This document shows, one piece after another, positions 7,240 to 15,512 of a stretch of DNA of 64,000 bases. Position 1 is the first letter of the stretch; each line of letters begins with the position of its first letter. Under the pieces are notes generated by a model. That model searched no databases and had not been told where the DNA came from. It saw nothing but the letters and a program-made list of their open reading frames with translations. The translations under genes and the position numbers were made by a program. The stretch comes from Thermodesulforhabdus norvegica (GTDB lineage: Bacteria; Desulfobacterota; Syntrophobacteria; Syntrophobacterales; Thermodesulforhabdaceae): the NCBI RefSeq assembly GCF_900114975.1, contig NZ_FOUU01000012.1:1-64000 (forward strand), given 5' to 3'.

Positions 7240-7551
7240 ATGCCTGAGTTCGGACATCCTTTTGCAGGGTTGGCTCATGACAGAAAGCTGACAAAAGAGG
7301 AACTAATCAGGGCCATACGTTTTGCCATTGCGGCCGAGTACGAAGCCATTCAGCTTTACATGCAACTTGCCGAGTCAACGGATGACAAGCTGGCTCAGGA
7401 GGTCCTTAAAGACATTGCCGATGAAGAGCGGGTGCACGCCGGAGAATTTCTGAGACTGCTGAAACACCTGGCGCCGGATGAAGAGCAGTTCTACAAAGAA
7501 GGTGGCGAAGAGGTCGAAGAAATAATGAAGAAGCTCGGTATATCCACTTAA
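7240..7551 (+). CDS. small ferritin-like diiron protein
   Basis: Encodes 103 aa, mostly helical. Diiron ligands fit EYEAIQLYMQLAES in one helix and DIADEERVHAGEF in the next, giving the E...E..H pattern of rubrerythrin-like and encapsulated ferritins. One molecule supplies only two helices of a four-helix bundle, so it must dimerise, as known for the encapsulated ferritin group. No encapsulin shell gene is in the window, and the C-terminus does not look like a clear targeting peptide. Strong ribosome site GGAGGG before the ATG. Role in iron storage or peroxide/oxygen handling is inferred from the family. Confidence 0.72.
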   Translation: MPEFGHPFAGLAHDRKLTKEELIRAIRFAIAAEYEAIQLYMQLAESTDDKLAQEVLKDIADEERVHAGEFLRLLKHLAPDEEQFYKEGGEEVEEIMKKLGIST

Positions 7552-9335
7552 TCCCGGTCATCGTGAGGGGCGCAGGAGCCCCTCACGATTTTTCTCCGGC
7601 CCGGTAGCTTCACGATAAAAGTACTGCCCACACCAGGGGTGCTCTCCACTGAAATGGTTCCGCCAAGGCGTTCGACTATATGTTTTACAATGGAAAGCCC
7701 AAGCCCCGTTCCCCCTGTTTCTCGACTTCTGGATCGGTCAACGACGTAAAACCTTTCGAAGATCCTGGGGATGTGTTCTGCGGCAATGCCTATTCCGGTG
7801 TCGCTGACGGAAAGGGTTACTGCGTCATCTTCGGTTTCACAGACGGATATTTTTACCTCACCTTCCCTGGTGTACCTGATGGCATTATCCACCAGGTTGA
7901 TGAGCAGCTCCTCCAGCTTCAAAGGATCCGTTATGATTTCCACATCAGAATGCACGCTGGCCCTGAGGCTCAGACCTTTCTCTTCTGCTTGCCTTCTGTA
8001 AAGCTCGACCACTCTGCGAACGACGTCGCGCAAGTTCACGGGTACTTCCTGGAAGGGTTGCTCTACATCGAGCTCGTGCAAAGTGATCAAACCCTCTGCT
8101 ATATCCGATAACCTGTTTACGTGGCGATATATCACAGAGAGATATCGTTTTTTCGTTTTGTCCCTTTCATCTTCCAGGAGGGTTTCGACATAGCCCTTTA
8201 TTGCCGTAAGGGGGGTTTTTATCTCGTGAGAAATATTTGCCACGAGATCCTTTTTAATGCGCTCTGTTTCTTTTAATGCTGAAATGTCCTGAAAAGTTAA
8301 AAGGATTTTTCGGCGAGATCGAATGTGAGTGCCGGTCACAAGATAGACCCTTCCCTGAAGGTGAATTTCTCTGAAGGAACTTTGCGGTTTTTGCCTGAAT
8401 TCCCGAATGAATTCGTTTACCCTGCCTTCCCGGAAGCATTCCCAGTAGTACTTACCTTCACAGGAGCCGTTCTGTGCGAGGCCTGTGGTCATGAAACCTT
8501 TATTCATCATCAGTATGCGACCCTCCACATCTATGACCACAAGACCCACGTTCAGGCTCTCGACAAGAGATCTCAGCTCTTCCCGTTCTTCCTTTAACTC
8601 CTTGAATAATTTCTCCAGTCCTCTGGCCGTCTCGTTTATGTGTCTGGCAATGGCTCCCATTTCTCCGGTGATGCTGGAAGGCAGGCGTGTGTTGAAATTT
8701 CCCGAAGAGAGCTCTTCAAGTGCCCTGCCTATCAATCTGATGGGTTTGTAAAGGGAACCTGCATGGAGAAAGGCCAGAACCGCCGCCAGCAGGATTACCA
8801 GAATTCCCGTTACGGCCATACGACCTTTTAATTTGTTCAAAACGGGGCGTATTTTGTCGGCAAAGAGGCTCACCCTTACAATTCCCACCGGTTTGCTCCC
8901 GTCGTCTATCCGTAATGCATGGTACAGTAGCGTGTGTTCGACGGTGGTGCTGAACCGAAAAGATGACCCGGTGCCCTGCGTCAGTGCGAGCCGTATTTCA
9001 GGGCGGTTGGCGTGGTTTTCCATCTTTTGGGGATCTTCTTCCGTATCGCCCAATACTCTGCCGGATGGGTCAATCACGGTTATGCGAACGCCGAGCCGAG
9101 ACCCGTTAAGCTTGGCAAATCGATCGATGGAATCGGTGGAACCGTCTTTCAGTAAAGGAAGAAGCTGATCCGAAAGTGATATGGCGAGGCCGTTGAGGTG
9201 GTTTATGAGCTGTGACCTGTAAAAGCTTTCGACGTCACGGAATATTAAGGCAAGTGTAAGAAAGGTAAGCAAAACAATCAGCAATACGATGCTGATGAAA
9301 AAGCGGAAGAAAACGCTCTTATCCCAAAACGGCAT
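7548..9335 (-). CDS. phoR: phosphate regulon sensor histidine kinase
   Basis: Encodes 595 aa. A first membrane helix (~9-31) is followed by a ~140-residue extracytoplasmic domain, a second helix (~174-192), a HAMP segment (~193-245), a PAS domain (~255-350), the H-box NISHEIKTPLTAIKGY with phosphoacceptor H370, the N-box LVDNAIRYT, and G-boxes DTGIGI and GGTGLGLSIV. It is the last gene of the leftward pst-phoU-phoB-phoR series, 22 bases after phoB. It would sense phosphate status with PstSCAB and PhoU and phosphorylate PhoB. Its last codons overlap the convergent ferritin gene by 4 bases and run through that gene's terminator hairpin. Confidence 0.93.
   Translation of the reverse strand: MPFWDKSVFFRFFISIVLLIVLLTFLTLALIFRDVESFYRSQLINHLNGLAISLSDQLLPLLKDGSTDSIDRFAKLNGSRLGVRITVIDPSGRVLGDTEEDPQKMENHANRPEIRLALTQGTGSSFRFSTTVEHTLLYHALRIDDGSKPVGIVRVSLFADKIRPVLNKLKGRMAVTGILVILLAAVLAFLHAGSLYKPIRLIGRALEELSSGNFNTRLPSSITGEMGAIARHINETARGLEKLFKELKEEREELRSLVESLNVGLVVIDVEGRILMMNKGFMTTGLAQNGSCEGKYYWECFREGRVNEFIREFRQKPQSSFREIHLQGRVYLVTGTHIRSRRKILLTFQDISALKETERIKKDLVANISHEIKTPLTAIKGYVETLLEDERDKTKKRYLSVIYRHVNRLSDIAEGLITLHELDVEQPFQEVPVNLRDVVRRVVELYRRQAEEKGLSLRASVHSDVEIITDPLKLEELLINLVDNAIRYTREGEVKISVCETEDDAVTLSVSDTGIGIAAEHIPRIFERFYVVDRSRSRETGGTGLGLSIVKHIVERLGGTISVESTPGVGSTFIVKLPGRRKIVRGSCAPHDDRD
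7560..7594 (+). terminator. strong intrinsic terminator, inside the phoR 3' end
   Basis: A perfect 12-base stem, ATCGTGAGGGGC (7560-7571) and GCCCCTCACGAT (7578-7589), with a 6-base GCAGGA loop and a run of T follows the ferritin-like gene. It lies within the last codons of the convergent phoR gene. Confidence 0.85.
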
Positions 9336-9357
9336 AAATTGCCCTCTGTGCCTTAAA

Positions 9358-10044
9358 CTACTCCGCTTCTATCTTGTAGCCTACGCCTCTTATGCTTTTT
9401 ATCAACTTTCCGGCCTTTCCCAATTTTTCCCGTAGATTTTTAATATGAACGTCAATGGTTCTGTCGACCACGATCTTTTCCCCGCCCCAGAGGTTTTCCA
9501 GAAGCTGTTCTCTTGTGAACACCCACCCTTTTCTGCGGGCAAGAACGGTAAGGATTCGGAACTCCGTAGGGGTCAGGCTAACCTTCCTGCCTTCAACGAG
9601 AACTTCAAAACGACGGGGGCTTATTGAAAGAACGTCACCTATCTGTAATATTTCCTCCTCGTCACTCTGTTCAAGCCTCCTGAGAACGGCTCGAACCCGT
9701 GCAACGATTTCTCTGGGCGAAAAGGGCTTGGTTACGTAGTCGTCGGCTCCGAGCTCCAGCCCGAGCACCCTGTCTGAAACTTCTCCTCTTGCCGTCAGCA
9801 TTATGATGGGTACACGGGCCGTGCGCTCGTTTTTCCGAAGTATCCTGCACAGGTCCATTCCGTCCATGTCCGGAAGCATGAGGTCGAGTATGATGAGGTC
9901 CGGCAGTTCCGTTTGCAGAGCATTGAGGAGCGACGTGGCGGAAAGAAACGTTTTTACCCGGAAGTCGCTCTTCTCCAGATGGAGCTTTACGAGGTCACAC
10001 AGATCGGGTTCGTCGTCAACAACGAATATCGTCTTCCCCTTCAT
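9358..10044 (-). CDS. phoB: phosphate regulon response regulator
   Basis: Encodes 228 aa. Receiver domain: acidic pair D10-D11, phosphoacceptor D54 in IILDLMLPDMDG, T85, and K107 in VTKPF. The C-terminal OmpR-type winged helix includes LTPTEFRILTVLARRKGW and a recognition helix RTIDVHIKNLREKLGK, ending GVGYKIEAE. It lies between phoU and phoR in one leftward unit and should activate the pst genes. A candidate tandem Pho-box with 11-base period occurs in the pstS-pstC gap. Orthology to phoB rests on family plus context. Confidence 0.93.
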   Translation of the reverse strand: MKGKTIFVVDDEPDLCDLVKLHLEKSDFRVKTFLSATSLLNALQTELPDLIILDLMLPDMDGMDLCRILRKNERTARVPIIMLTARGEVSDRVLGLELGADDYVTKPFSPREIVARVRAVLRRLEQSDEEEILQIGDVLSISPRRFEVLVEGRKVSLTPTEFRILTVLARRKGWVFTREQLLENLWGGEKIVVDRTIDVHIKNLREKLGKAGKLIKSIRGVGYKIEAE

Positions 10045-10057
10045 GATCCTTGCTGCC

Positions 10058-10717
10058 TCACAATTGCTCGTCTCTTCCGTGTTTGCTTATCTCACCCCGG
10101 ATTATGAAGAGAGCGTATTCGGCTATGTTTGTTGCAAGGTCGGCAACACGCTCAAGGCTTCGGACCACCCTTGTTAGGTTCATGTAAACCGCACTCAGCT
10201 CGGGCCGCTTCTTGATTTCTTCCGTAAATATGCGAACGCACTCATCTCGAAGTTTATCCACGTGATCATCCCGGACAAGTACGTCCTCGGCCAGTTTTGC
10301 GTCTTCTTTGACAAAGGCGGTCAGAGCATCGTGGAGCATTGACAGGGCGGCGTTGGCCGTGGAGGATACGATACCCTCCACGTTTCGAAAGTCGTAAGGA
10401 ATAATCTCGACGGCGCTTTGCGCTATGTTTACGGCGTGGTCTCCCGCCCTTTCGATGTCGTAATTTGCCTTGAGTATCGTAAGCAATGTCCTCAGGGCTT
10501 TGGGGCCCGGCTGGTAGAGTGCCGCTATCTGAGTGCAGAGTTTATCGATCTCTATGTCGTATCCGTTTACTGTGGGTTCATCCTGTTCTATAACCTCATG
10601 TAGCATTCCCACATTTTTTTGCAGAAGGCCCTGAATGCTTTTCTGGAGCATTGACTCCACCAGTGATGCTTCGGTAATCAGAAGCTCCCGAAGCCTGTTC
10701 ATCCTTTTTTCCAGCAT
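10058..10717 (-). CDS. phoU: phosphate signalling protein PhoU
   Basis: Encodes 219 aa, a PhoU protein with two similar three-helix halves. Metal-binding E/D-rich motifs appear as YDIEIDKLC in the first half and VLVRDDHVDKL in the second, with RAGDHAVNIA and ERVADLATNIAEY matching the two family repeats. I chose the ATG at 10717, preceded by GGAGAG; the frame extends upstream to 10855 through the 3' part of pstB, but that extension is not PhoU-like. PhoU links Pst transporter state to PhoR. Confidence 0.93.
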   Translation of the reverse strand: MLEKRMNRLRELLITEASLVESMLQKSIQGLLQKNVGMLHEVIEQDEPTVNGYDIEIDKLCTQIAALYQPGPKALRTLLTILKANYDIERAGDHAVNIAQSAVEIIPYDFRNVEGIVSSTANAALSMLHDALTAFVKEDAKLAEDVLVRDDHVDKLRDECVRIFTEEIKKRPELSAVYMNLTRVVRSLERVADLATNIAEYALFIIRGEISKHGRDEQL

Positions 10718-10733
10718 GGTTCTTCTCTCCGCT

Positions 10734-11492
10734 TTAACCGAATTTTCCGCTGAGATATTCTTCCGTACGGCGGTCTCTGGGCGCCGTGAAAAGCCTCTCC
10801 GTAGGTCCAAACTCCACAAGCTCTCCCAGATAAAGGAAAGCAGTGTAGTCGGCAATCCTTCCGGCCTGCCCGATGTTGTGTGTGACTATCATTATGGTTA
10901 CCCGTTCTTTGAGCGAGACCAGGAGTTCCTCGATACGGGCAGTTGCTTTGGGGTCAAGTGCCGATGTTGGTTCGTCCAGCAGCAGCACTTCTGGTTTCAT
11001 TGCAAGGGCACGGGCTATGCAGAGTCTCTGTTGCTGACCGCCCGAAAGGAAGGTTCCTTTTCGGTGCAGGATGTCTTTCACTTCATCCCAGAGTGCCGCA
11101 CTGCGAAGAGCCTGCTCCACAATCTCGTCGGCTTCGATCCTGGAAAGTTTCATCCCGTTGAGTTTGTAACCTGCTATGACGTTATCGTAGATGCTCATTG
11201 TGGGGAAGGGGTTGGGTCTCTGAAACACCATGCCGATGCGCCGGCGTACCATTATGGGGTCGAGAGAGAGAATATCGGTGTCTCCAAGCCATATACGACC
11301 CTCTATCCTGCCCTCGGGGGACAGTTCATGCAGCCTGTTAAAACACCGCAAAAGAGTTGTTTTCCCGCAGCCCGAAGGTCCCATAATGGCCGTTATTTTT
11401 AACCTGGGCACTTCCAGGTTGACGCCTTTCAGGACCAGATGGTCTCCGTAGTAGGCTTTGAGATTTTCGGTAACTAGAATTGAACTTTCCAT
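10734..11492 (-). CDS. pstB: phosphate ABC transporter ATP-binding protein
   Basis: Encodes 252 aa. Walker [14 protein letters not shown]-loop [17 protein letters not shown], signature LSGGQQQRL, Walker [16 protein letters not shown] and H-loop VTHNI are all intact. The [12 protein letters not shown] stretch after the Q-loop is a PstB hallmark. It overlaps the end of pstA by 19 bases and is followed by phoU 17 bases later. It energises high-affinity phosphate import through PstC and PstA. Confidence 0.96.
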   Translation of the reverse strand: MESSILVTENLKAYYGDHLVLKGVNLEVPRLKITAIMGPSGCGKTTLLRCFNRLHELSPEGRIEGRIWLGDTDILSLDPIMVRRRIGMVFQRPNPFPTMSIYDNVIAGYKLNGMKLSRIEADEIVEQALRSAALWDEVKDILHRKGTFLSGGQQQRLCIARALAMKPEVLLLDEPTSALDPKATARIEELLVSLKERVTIMIVTHNIGQAGRIADYTAFLYLGELVEFGPTERLFTAPRDRRTEEYLSGKFG

Positions 11493-12322
11493 CTCCGTGT
11501 TCCCATTTTAGCCGCAAGGTTAAGGCAAAGAACGAGAAAGGCCAGAAGAAGGGATGCACCCCAGGCCTGTTCCCACCATTGTGGATAGGGAGAAATTGCG
11601 TAGTTGAAGACCACGAGGGGAAGGGCGGCGACGGGTTTGAGTGCGTTGAGATTCAGGAAGGGGCTTCCGAAGGCTGTGAAAAGGAGCGGTGCCGTTTCTC
11701 CGGCAATTCTGGCAACTCCTATCAGTATTCCCGTCGTTATGCCGCTCATGCCTGCCGGAATGATCACTTTGAGGATCGTTTTATAGTAAGGTACGCCCAG
11801 AGCCAGGGCAGCTTCTTTTAGAGTATCCGGAATGACCTTAAGGGTTTCCTCGGTGCTGTAAATAACCATAGGTAACATCATTATCGCAAGGGCGATGCTT
11901 CCCGAGATGGCCGAGAAGGATTGCATGGGCTTTACAACCCATATGTAGACGACAACGCCGAGAACGATTGAAGGCGAGCCCTGAAGGATGTCCACGGCAA
12001 CTCGGGTCCAGTAGGAAAGCCTGCTTTCCCTGGCTTCGGCAAGATAGAGCCCTGCTCCCACGCCCAAAGGGACGGCCATCAGAGCGGCGCACAGTATGAG
12101 CATGGACGTCCCGACGATAGCGTTTAAAACACCTCCCCCTTCTTCACCGATAGGCCTTGGAAGGTGACTTATAAACTGCCAGTCTATTACGGCGATACCT
12201 TTTCGGGCCAGGTAAAAGAGGATGAGCATTAAGGGAAAAAGAGATGTGAAGGCGAAGAAGAAGATAAGGCCTTCCATGAATTTGTTGACGATAAGGCGTC
12301 GCCTATAGGACCCGGCTTTCAC
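11474..12322 (-). CDS. pstA: phosphate ABC transporter permease PstA
   Basis: Encodes 282 aa with six predicted membrane segments. The coupling EAA-like loop reads [32 protein letters not shown] and [13 protein letters not shown] are typical of PstA. Its ATGA start overlaps the pstC stop by 4 bases, indicating translational coupling. It forms the channel with PstC. Confidence 0.95.
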   Translation of the reverse strand: MKAGSYRRRLIVNKFMEGLIFFFAFTSLFPLMLILFYLARKGIAVIDWQFISHLPRPIGEEGGGVLNAIVGTSMLILCAALMAVPLGVGAGLYLAEARESRLSYWTRVAVDILQGSPSIVLGVVVYIWVVKPMQSFSAISGSIALAIMMLPMVIYSTEETLKVIPDTLKEAALALGVPYYKTILKVIIPAGMSGITTGILIGVARIAGETAPLLFTAFGSPFLNLNALKPVAALPLVVFNYAISPYPQWWEQAWGASLLLAFLVLCLNLAAKMGTRRWKVQF

Positions 12323-13200
12323 GGTTTTTCCCTCACCGTAAGTTTCTTTATTACGATACGGCCGACTATGTTCATGATTGTGGTGAACAGAAAAAGAAGA
12401 AGCGCAACGGCTATCAGGGCAGAAAGGTAAATGTCGTCGGAAGCTTCGGCAAATTCGTTTGCTATAACACTGGCCATCGTGTTGGCCGGATCGAAAATGC
12501 TTTTTGGAAATTCGTTTCTATTCCCGATAACCATGGTAACCGCCATGGTTTCACCTACGGCTCGTCCGAGGGCCAGCAGGATTCCCGCAAAGATGCCCGA
12601 GTGTGCGTAGGGAACTATTACGTAACGCAAAACTTCCCATCGTGTTGCTCCCAGGGCATAAGCCGCCTCTTTCAGATCCGCCGGAACCAGCCTTATGACC
12701 TCTCTTGCCACCGAGGCGGTGTAAGGAATGATCATAACGGCGAGTATAACCGAGGCCGTGAAAATGCCTACACCGTAGGGCATGACCCCGAGCTTCATTT
12801 CCAGCTTCTGTATGAAAGGTGCAAGAACCAAGAGCCCCCAGAAGCCGTAAATTACCGACGGTATTCCGGCCAGAAGGTCCGTTGCGCTCTGGAAAAAGAC
12901 CGACAGGCGACCCGTGGGAAAGTATTCCCCGAGAAAGAAGGCTATCGAAAGAGAAAAGGGCAGGCTGACGAAGACGCCGAGAAGAGCCGTGATGACCGTA
13001 CCGGTCAGGAAAGGCATTGCCCCGTACCGGTGACGCAAAGGATCCCAGGTGCTGTTCATCAAAAATGCTATACCCGAGTGGCGGAACACCGGTAAGGAGT
13101 TAATAATGAGGGTTAGGCAGAGCCCTGATACGAGCACCAGAGTGGCTACGGCACAGGACTTGACGACCAAATTAAAAATTCTATCCGACCTTTGTTTCAC
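12319..13200 (-). CDS. pstC: phosphate ABC transporter permease PstC
   Basis: Encodes 293 aa, six predicted membrane helices. The EAA-like loop is PADLKEAAYALGATRWEV, and AGIPSVIYGFWGL and GRAVGETMAV are conserved PstC stretches. It heads the permease/ATPase/regulator genes, separated from pstS by a 259-base gap that holds a hairpin and a candidate Pho-box, so it may have its own promoter as well as read-through from pstS. Confidence 0.95.
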   Translation of the reverse strand: MKQRSDRIFNLVVKSCAVATLVLVSGLCLTLIINSLPVFRHSGIAFLMNSTWDPLRHRYGAMPFLTGTVITALLGVFVSLPFSLSIAFFLGEYFPTGRLSVFFQSATDLLAGIPSVIYGFWGLLVLAPFIQKLEMKLGVMPYGVGIFTASVILAVMIIPYTASVAREVIRLVPADLKEAAYALGATRWEVLRYVIVPYAHSGIFAGILLALGRAVGETMAVTMVIGNRNEFPKSIFDPANTMASVIANEFAEASDDIYLSALIAVALLLFLFTTIMNIVGRIVIKKLTVREKP

Positions 13201-13261
13201 CCTCTACGGCCTCTCAACACTATGACTTCCCGATCAAAGGCAGAGCAGGTATCCCGGGGGG

Positions 13262-13294
13262 CTGTTAATCTGTATTAAGAATTCTGTTAATTTT
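13262..13294. promoter_or_regulatory. candidate Pho-box repeats upstream of pstC
   Basis: On the plus strand CTGTTAAT occurs at 13262 and again at 13284, exactly 22 bases (two 11-base periods) apart; the intervening 11-mer starts TATTAAG, sharing the TTAA centre. This resembles PhoB operator architecture (tandem 11-mers beginning CTGT). It lies about 60-95 bases before the pstC start. The match to the enterobacterial consensus is partial. Confidence 0.4.
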
Positions 13295-13422
13295 TGATAA
13301 AGAGAGCAAAAAATTTACCGGGCTTTAACCGCCCTTGAGTGAAGATTCCGGTTTCGAGTTCATCGGCGGTGATAGTTCGGAAAGGCATTTAGCTCTGTCT
13401 GCTGTGAATGCTCAGGTTGAAG

Positions 13423-13447
13423 CCGGCAGGGAGATGATCCCTACCGG
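13423..13447 (-). terminator. hairpin after pstS without clear U-tract
   Basis: CCGGCAGGGA (13423-13432) pairs with TCCCTACCGG (13438-13447) with one mismatch and a 5-base loop. It is 13 bases beyond the pstS stop. No T-run follows on the minus strand, so it more likely protects the pstS transcript end, or only partly terminates, which would raise binding protein over permease. Confidence 0.5.
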
Positions 13448-13459
13448 TTTCGGATCGAT

Positions 13460-14506
13460 TTACCAGTTTACCAGCGGAGCACCGTTGTAGGTCATGGTCT
13501 TTATAATCGCCTCTGCTTTTTCTACGGCTTTGGGGGGTAATTTTGCGTAGAGCAAGGATTCATTATACTTCTGACCTTCGTGGATCATCCACCAGAGAAG
13601 CTTCGCCAGTGCTTCCGCACGCTCCCGGGAACGATTGTCATAGGACTGCTCTTTGTAAAAGATGATCCACGTGAATGAACTGATGGGATAGCCTTCGGGG
13701 CTTTCGGTATCGGTAATGGATACCCTGGTATCCGGTGGGAGTTCGACGTTTGCCGCTGCAGAAACGCTTGCCAGAGATGGTTTTATGAAATTGCCGGCCC
13801 TGTTTTTTACGAGCGCTACCGGCATCTTGTTTTGCTCGGCATAGATTAGTTCTACATAGCCGATGCTACCCGCCATCTGTTTGACCATACCCGCGACACC
13901 GGCGTTACCCTTGGCACCTAACCCCGCAGGCCAGTTGAGAGATTTACCTCGCCCGACCTTCTCCTTCCATTCCGGGCTGACCTTGCTGAGGTAGTCGCTG
14001 AATATGAAGGTCGTTCCGCTCCCGTCAGATCTGTGAACTACTATAATTTTCATGTCCGGTAGTTCGATCCCAGGATTCAATTCCGTTATTCTGGAATCGT
14101 TCCACCTGGTAATTTTGCCCAAGAAGATGTCGGCTATCACATCCCCCGTTAGCTTTAACTCCGGATTTCCGGGGATGTTATAAGTTATCGCAACGGCACC
14201 AAGACAGGTGGGAATGTGGAGAATTTCACCGGGGGCTTTGCTCAATTCCTCATCACTCATGAAGGCGTCGGTTCCACCAAAATCAACCACCCTGCTCAGA
14301 AGCTGCCTGATTCCTCCGCCCGAGCCGATGGCCTGGTAGTTAACCTTCACGCCCGTCACCTGATGATAGATACTGAACCACTTGTCATAGAGGGGATAGG
14401 GGAAGGTTGCACCGGCTCCCGTCAGGCTCTCGGCGCCGTAACCCGCCGTGGCAGAAAAGATAAAGGCCGCCACAACGGGTAAGAAGATGGCAAGAAGTCT
14501 TTTCAT
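13460..14506 (-). CDS. pstS: phosphate-binding periplasmic protein
   Basis: Encodes 348 aa with a signal peptide (MKRLLAIFLPVVAAFIFSA... cleavage near residue 25). Phosphate-site motifs are GAGATFPYPLYDKW near the N-terminus, GSGGGIRQL, GTDAFMS and HRSDGSGTTFIFSDYL. Length is usual for PstS. GGAGGT precedes the ATG. First gene of the leftward phosphate regulon. Confidence 0.95.
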   Translation of the reverse strand: MKRLLAIFLPVVAAFIFSATAGYGAESLTGAGATFPYPLYDKWFSIYHQVTGVKVNYQAIGSGGGIRQLLSRVVDFGGTDAFMSDEELSKAPGEILHIPTCLGAVAITYNIPGNPELKLTGDVIADIFLGKITRWNDSRITELNPGIELPDMKIIVVHRSDGSGTTFIFSDYLSKVSPEWKEKVGRGKSLNWPAGLGAKGNAGVAGMVKQMAGSIGYVELIYAEQNKMPVALVKNRAGNFIKPSLASVSAAANVELPPDTRVSITDTESPEGYPISSFTWIIFYKEQSYDNRSRERAEALAKLLWWMIHEGQKYNESLLYAKLPPKAVEKAEAIIKTMTYNGAPLVNW

Positions 14507-14604
14507 AATCGTACCTCCTTAAGCGTAATACGTTTGCCTTTAGAACTCGCTGATTGTTTAGGTGCGGGTTATGAGGAAGAGATAAAGGGAGTTTAAATTT
14601 TGCG

Positions 14605-15354
14605 TTAAAATTCAGCCGTTATCTTCTCTTTAAGCAGGCGTTCCGCATGTTCAAGATCCGCGGTCGTGTCCACATCGTGCCAGAAAAGCCCCGAAACATC
14701 GGCCATCTTAATACGCCTTGACGGAATGTGCGATTTTATGGCTTCAGACAGGGTGTACCTGCCTCGAAGAAGGGCCTTATTCAACACTTCAAAAAAGTCC
14801 GGCTGGCAGAGGAAGAAGCCCGTGTCGACACCGTCGGCAGAGGCTATGCCTTTCCCTATGTCGGTCACTACATCGCCGTCCAGACTGACCAGGGTGGCCT
14901 CTTTAAGGTCAAAAACTCCGTCCATGTTCTTATCAACGGCGATTCGGCATATGGCGGAGCCGTCTTCGGAAGCGTAAAGCCTTTTGAGTATTTCCGGATC
15001 GAAAAGGTGATCGCACATTGTAATGAAGAAAGGGCCGTTGATTATTCCTGCCGGCGCGGTTGCCGATGCACCGTTTCCGAGCTGCCATCGTTGACTTTCT
15101 AAAACCTTGACGTTTAAGCCCTTCCGTTTTGCAATTTCGATGGCATGAGACGATACGATGTCTTTTTCATACCCCACGACGACAAAGAACCTTTTAATGC
15201 CAGCCCTGGCACCCGCGGTCAGCGTTCTTTCCAGAAGAGAAATTCCGAGAACGGGTGTGAGGGGCTTTGGGCCGTTCAAGCCGTTGCTCCTGATTCTCGA
15301 ACCGTACCCTGCGGCAAGGGTAACCATGGGAATTTCTGACATGGGCAAATCCAT
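14605..15354 (-). CDS. nucleotidyltransferase, inositol-1-phosphate cytidylyltransferase-like
   Basis: Encodes 249 aa, a single NTP-transferase fold. LAAGYGSRIR is the nucleotide-binding loop, KPLTPVLGISLLERTL follows it, and the metal-binding segment is ITMCDHLFDPEIL. The late blocks KNMDGVFDLKEATLV, GVDTGFFLCQP, LSEAIKSH and WHDVDTTADLEHAERLL match the consensus of CTP:inositol-1-phosphate cytidylyltransferases, the first committed step to di-myo-inositol phosphate, a solute of thermophiles. The phosphatidyltransferase-like partner domain that is often fused is absent here and not elsewhere in the window. Another sugar-phosphate substrate remains possible. Starts opposite to the glycogen operon. 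Confidence 0.65.
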   Translation of the reverse strand: MDLPMSEIPMVTLAAGYGSRIRSNGLNGPKPLTPVLGISLLERTLTAGARAGIKRFFVVVGYEKDIVSSHAIEIAKRKGLNVKVLESQRWQLGNGASATAPAGIINGPFFITMCDHLFDPEILKRLYASEDGSAICRIAVDKNMDGVFDLKEATLVSLDGDVVTDIGKGIASADGVDTGFFLCQPDFFEVLNKALLRGRYTLSEAIKSHIPSRRIKMADVSGLFWHDVDTTADLEHAERLLKEKITAEF

Positions 15355-15512
15355 AGAGCTGTCCTTCTTCCTGTTAAGATCCCTTAAAACCGCAGCGCAT
15401 CATGCCCTCGGGAACAGAAAAAGACAAGACCTTTTCAATACTGAGTACCGGGTTTGTTTCATGGAGAACCTGTGATAATATGCAGGCGCCGTCTTAAAGG
15501 GGGAGGTAAGCC

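Noticed and set aside
13336-13491. about 50-codon plus-strand frame in the pstS-pstC gap
   Set aside because: Starts only at TTG, has no ribosome site, and ends antisense in pstS; the hairpin and Pho-box reading is better supported.
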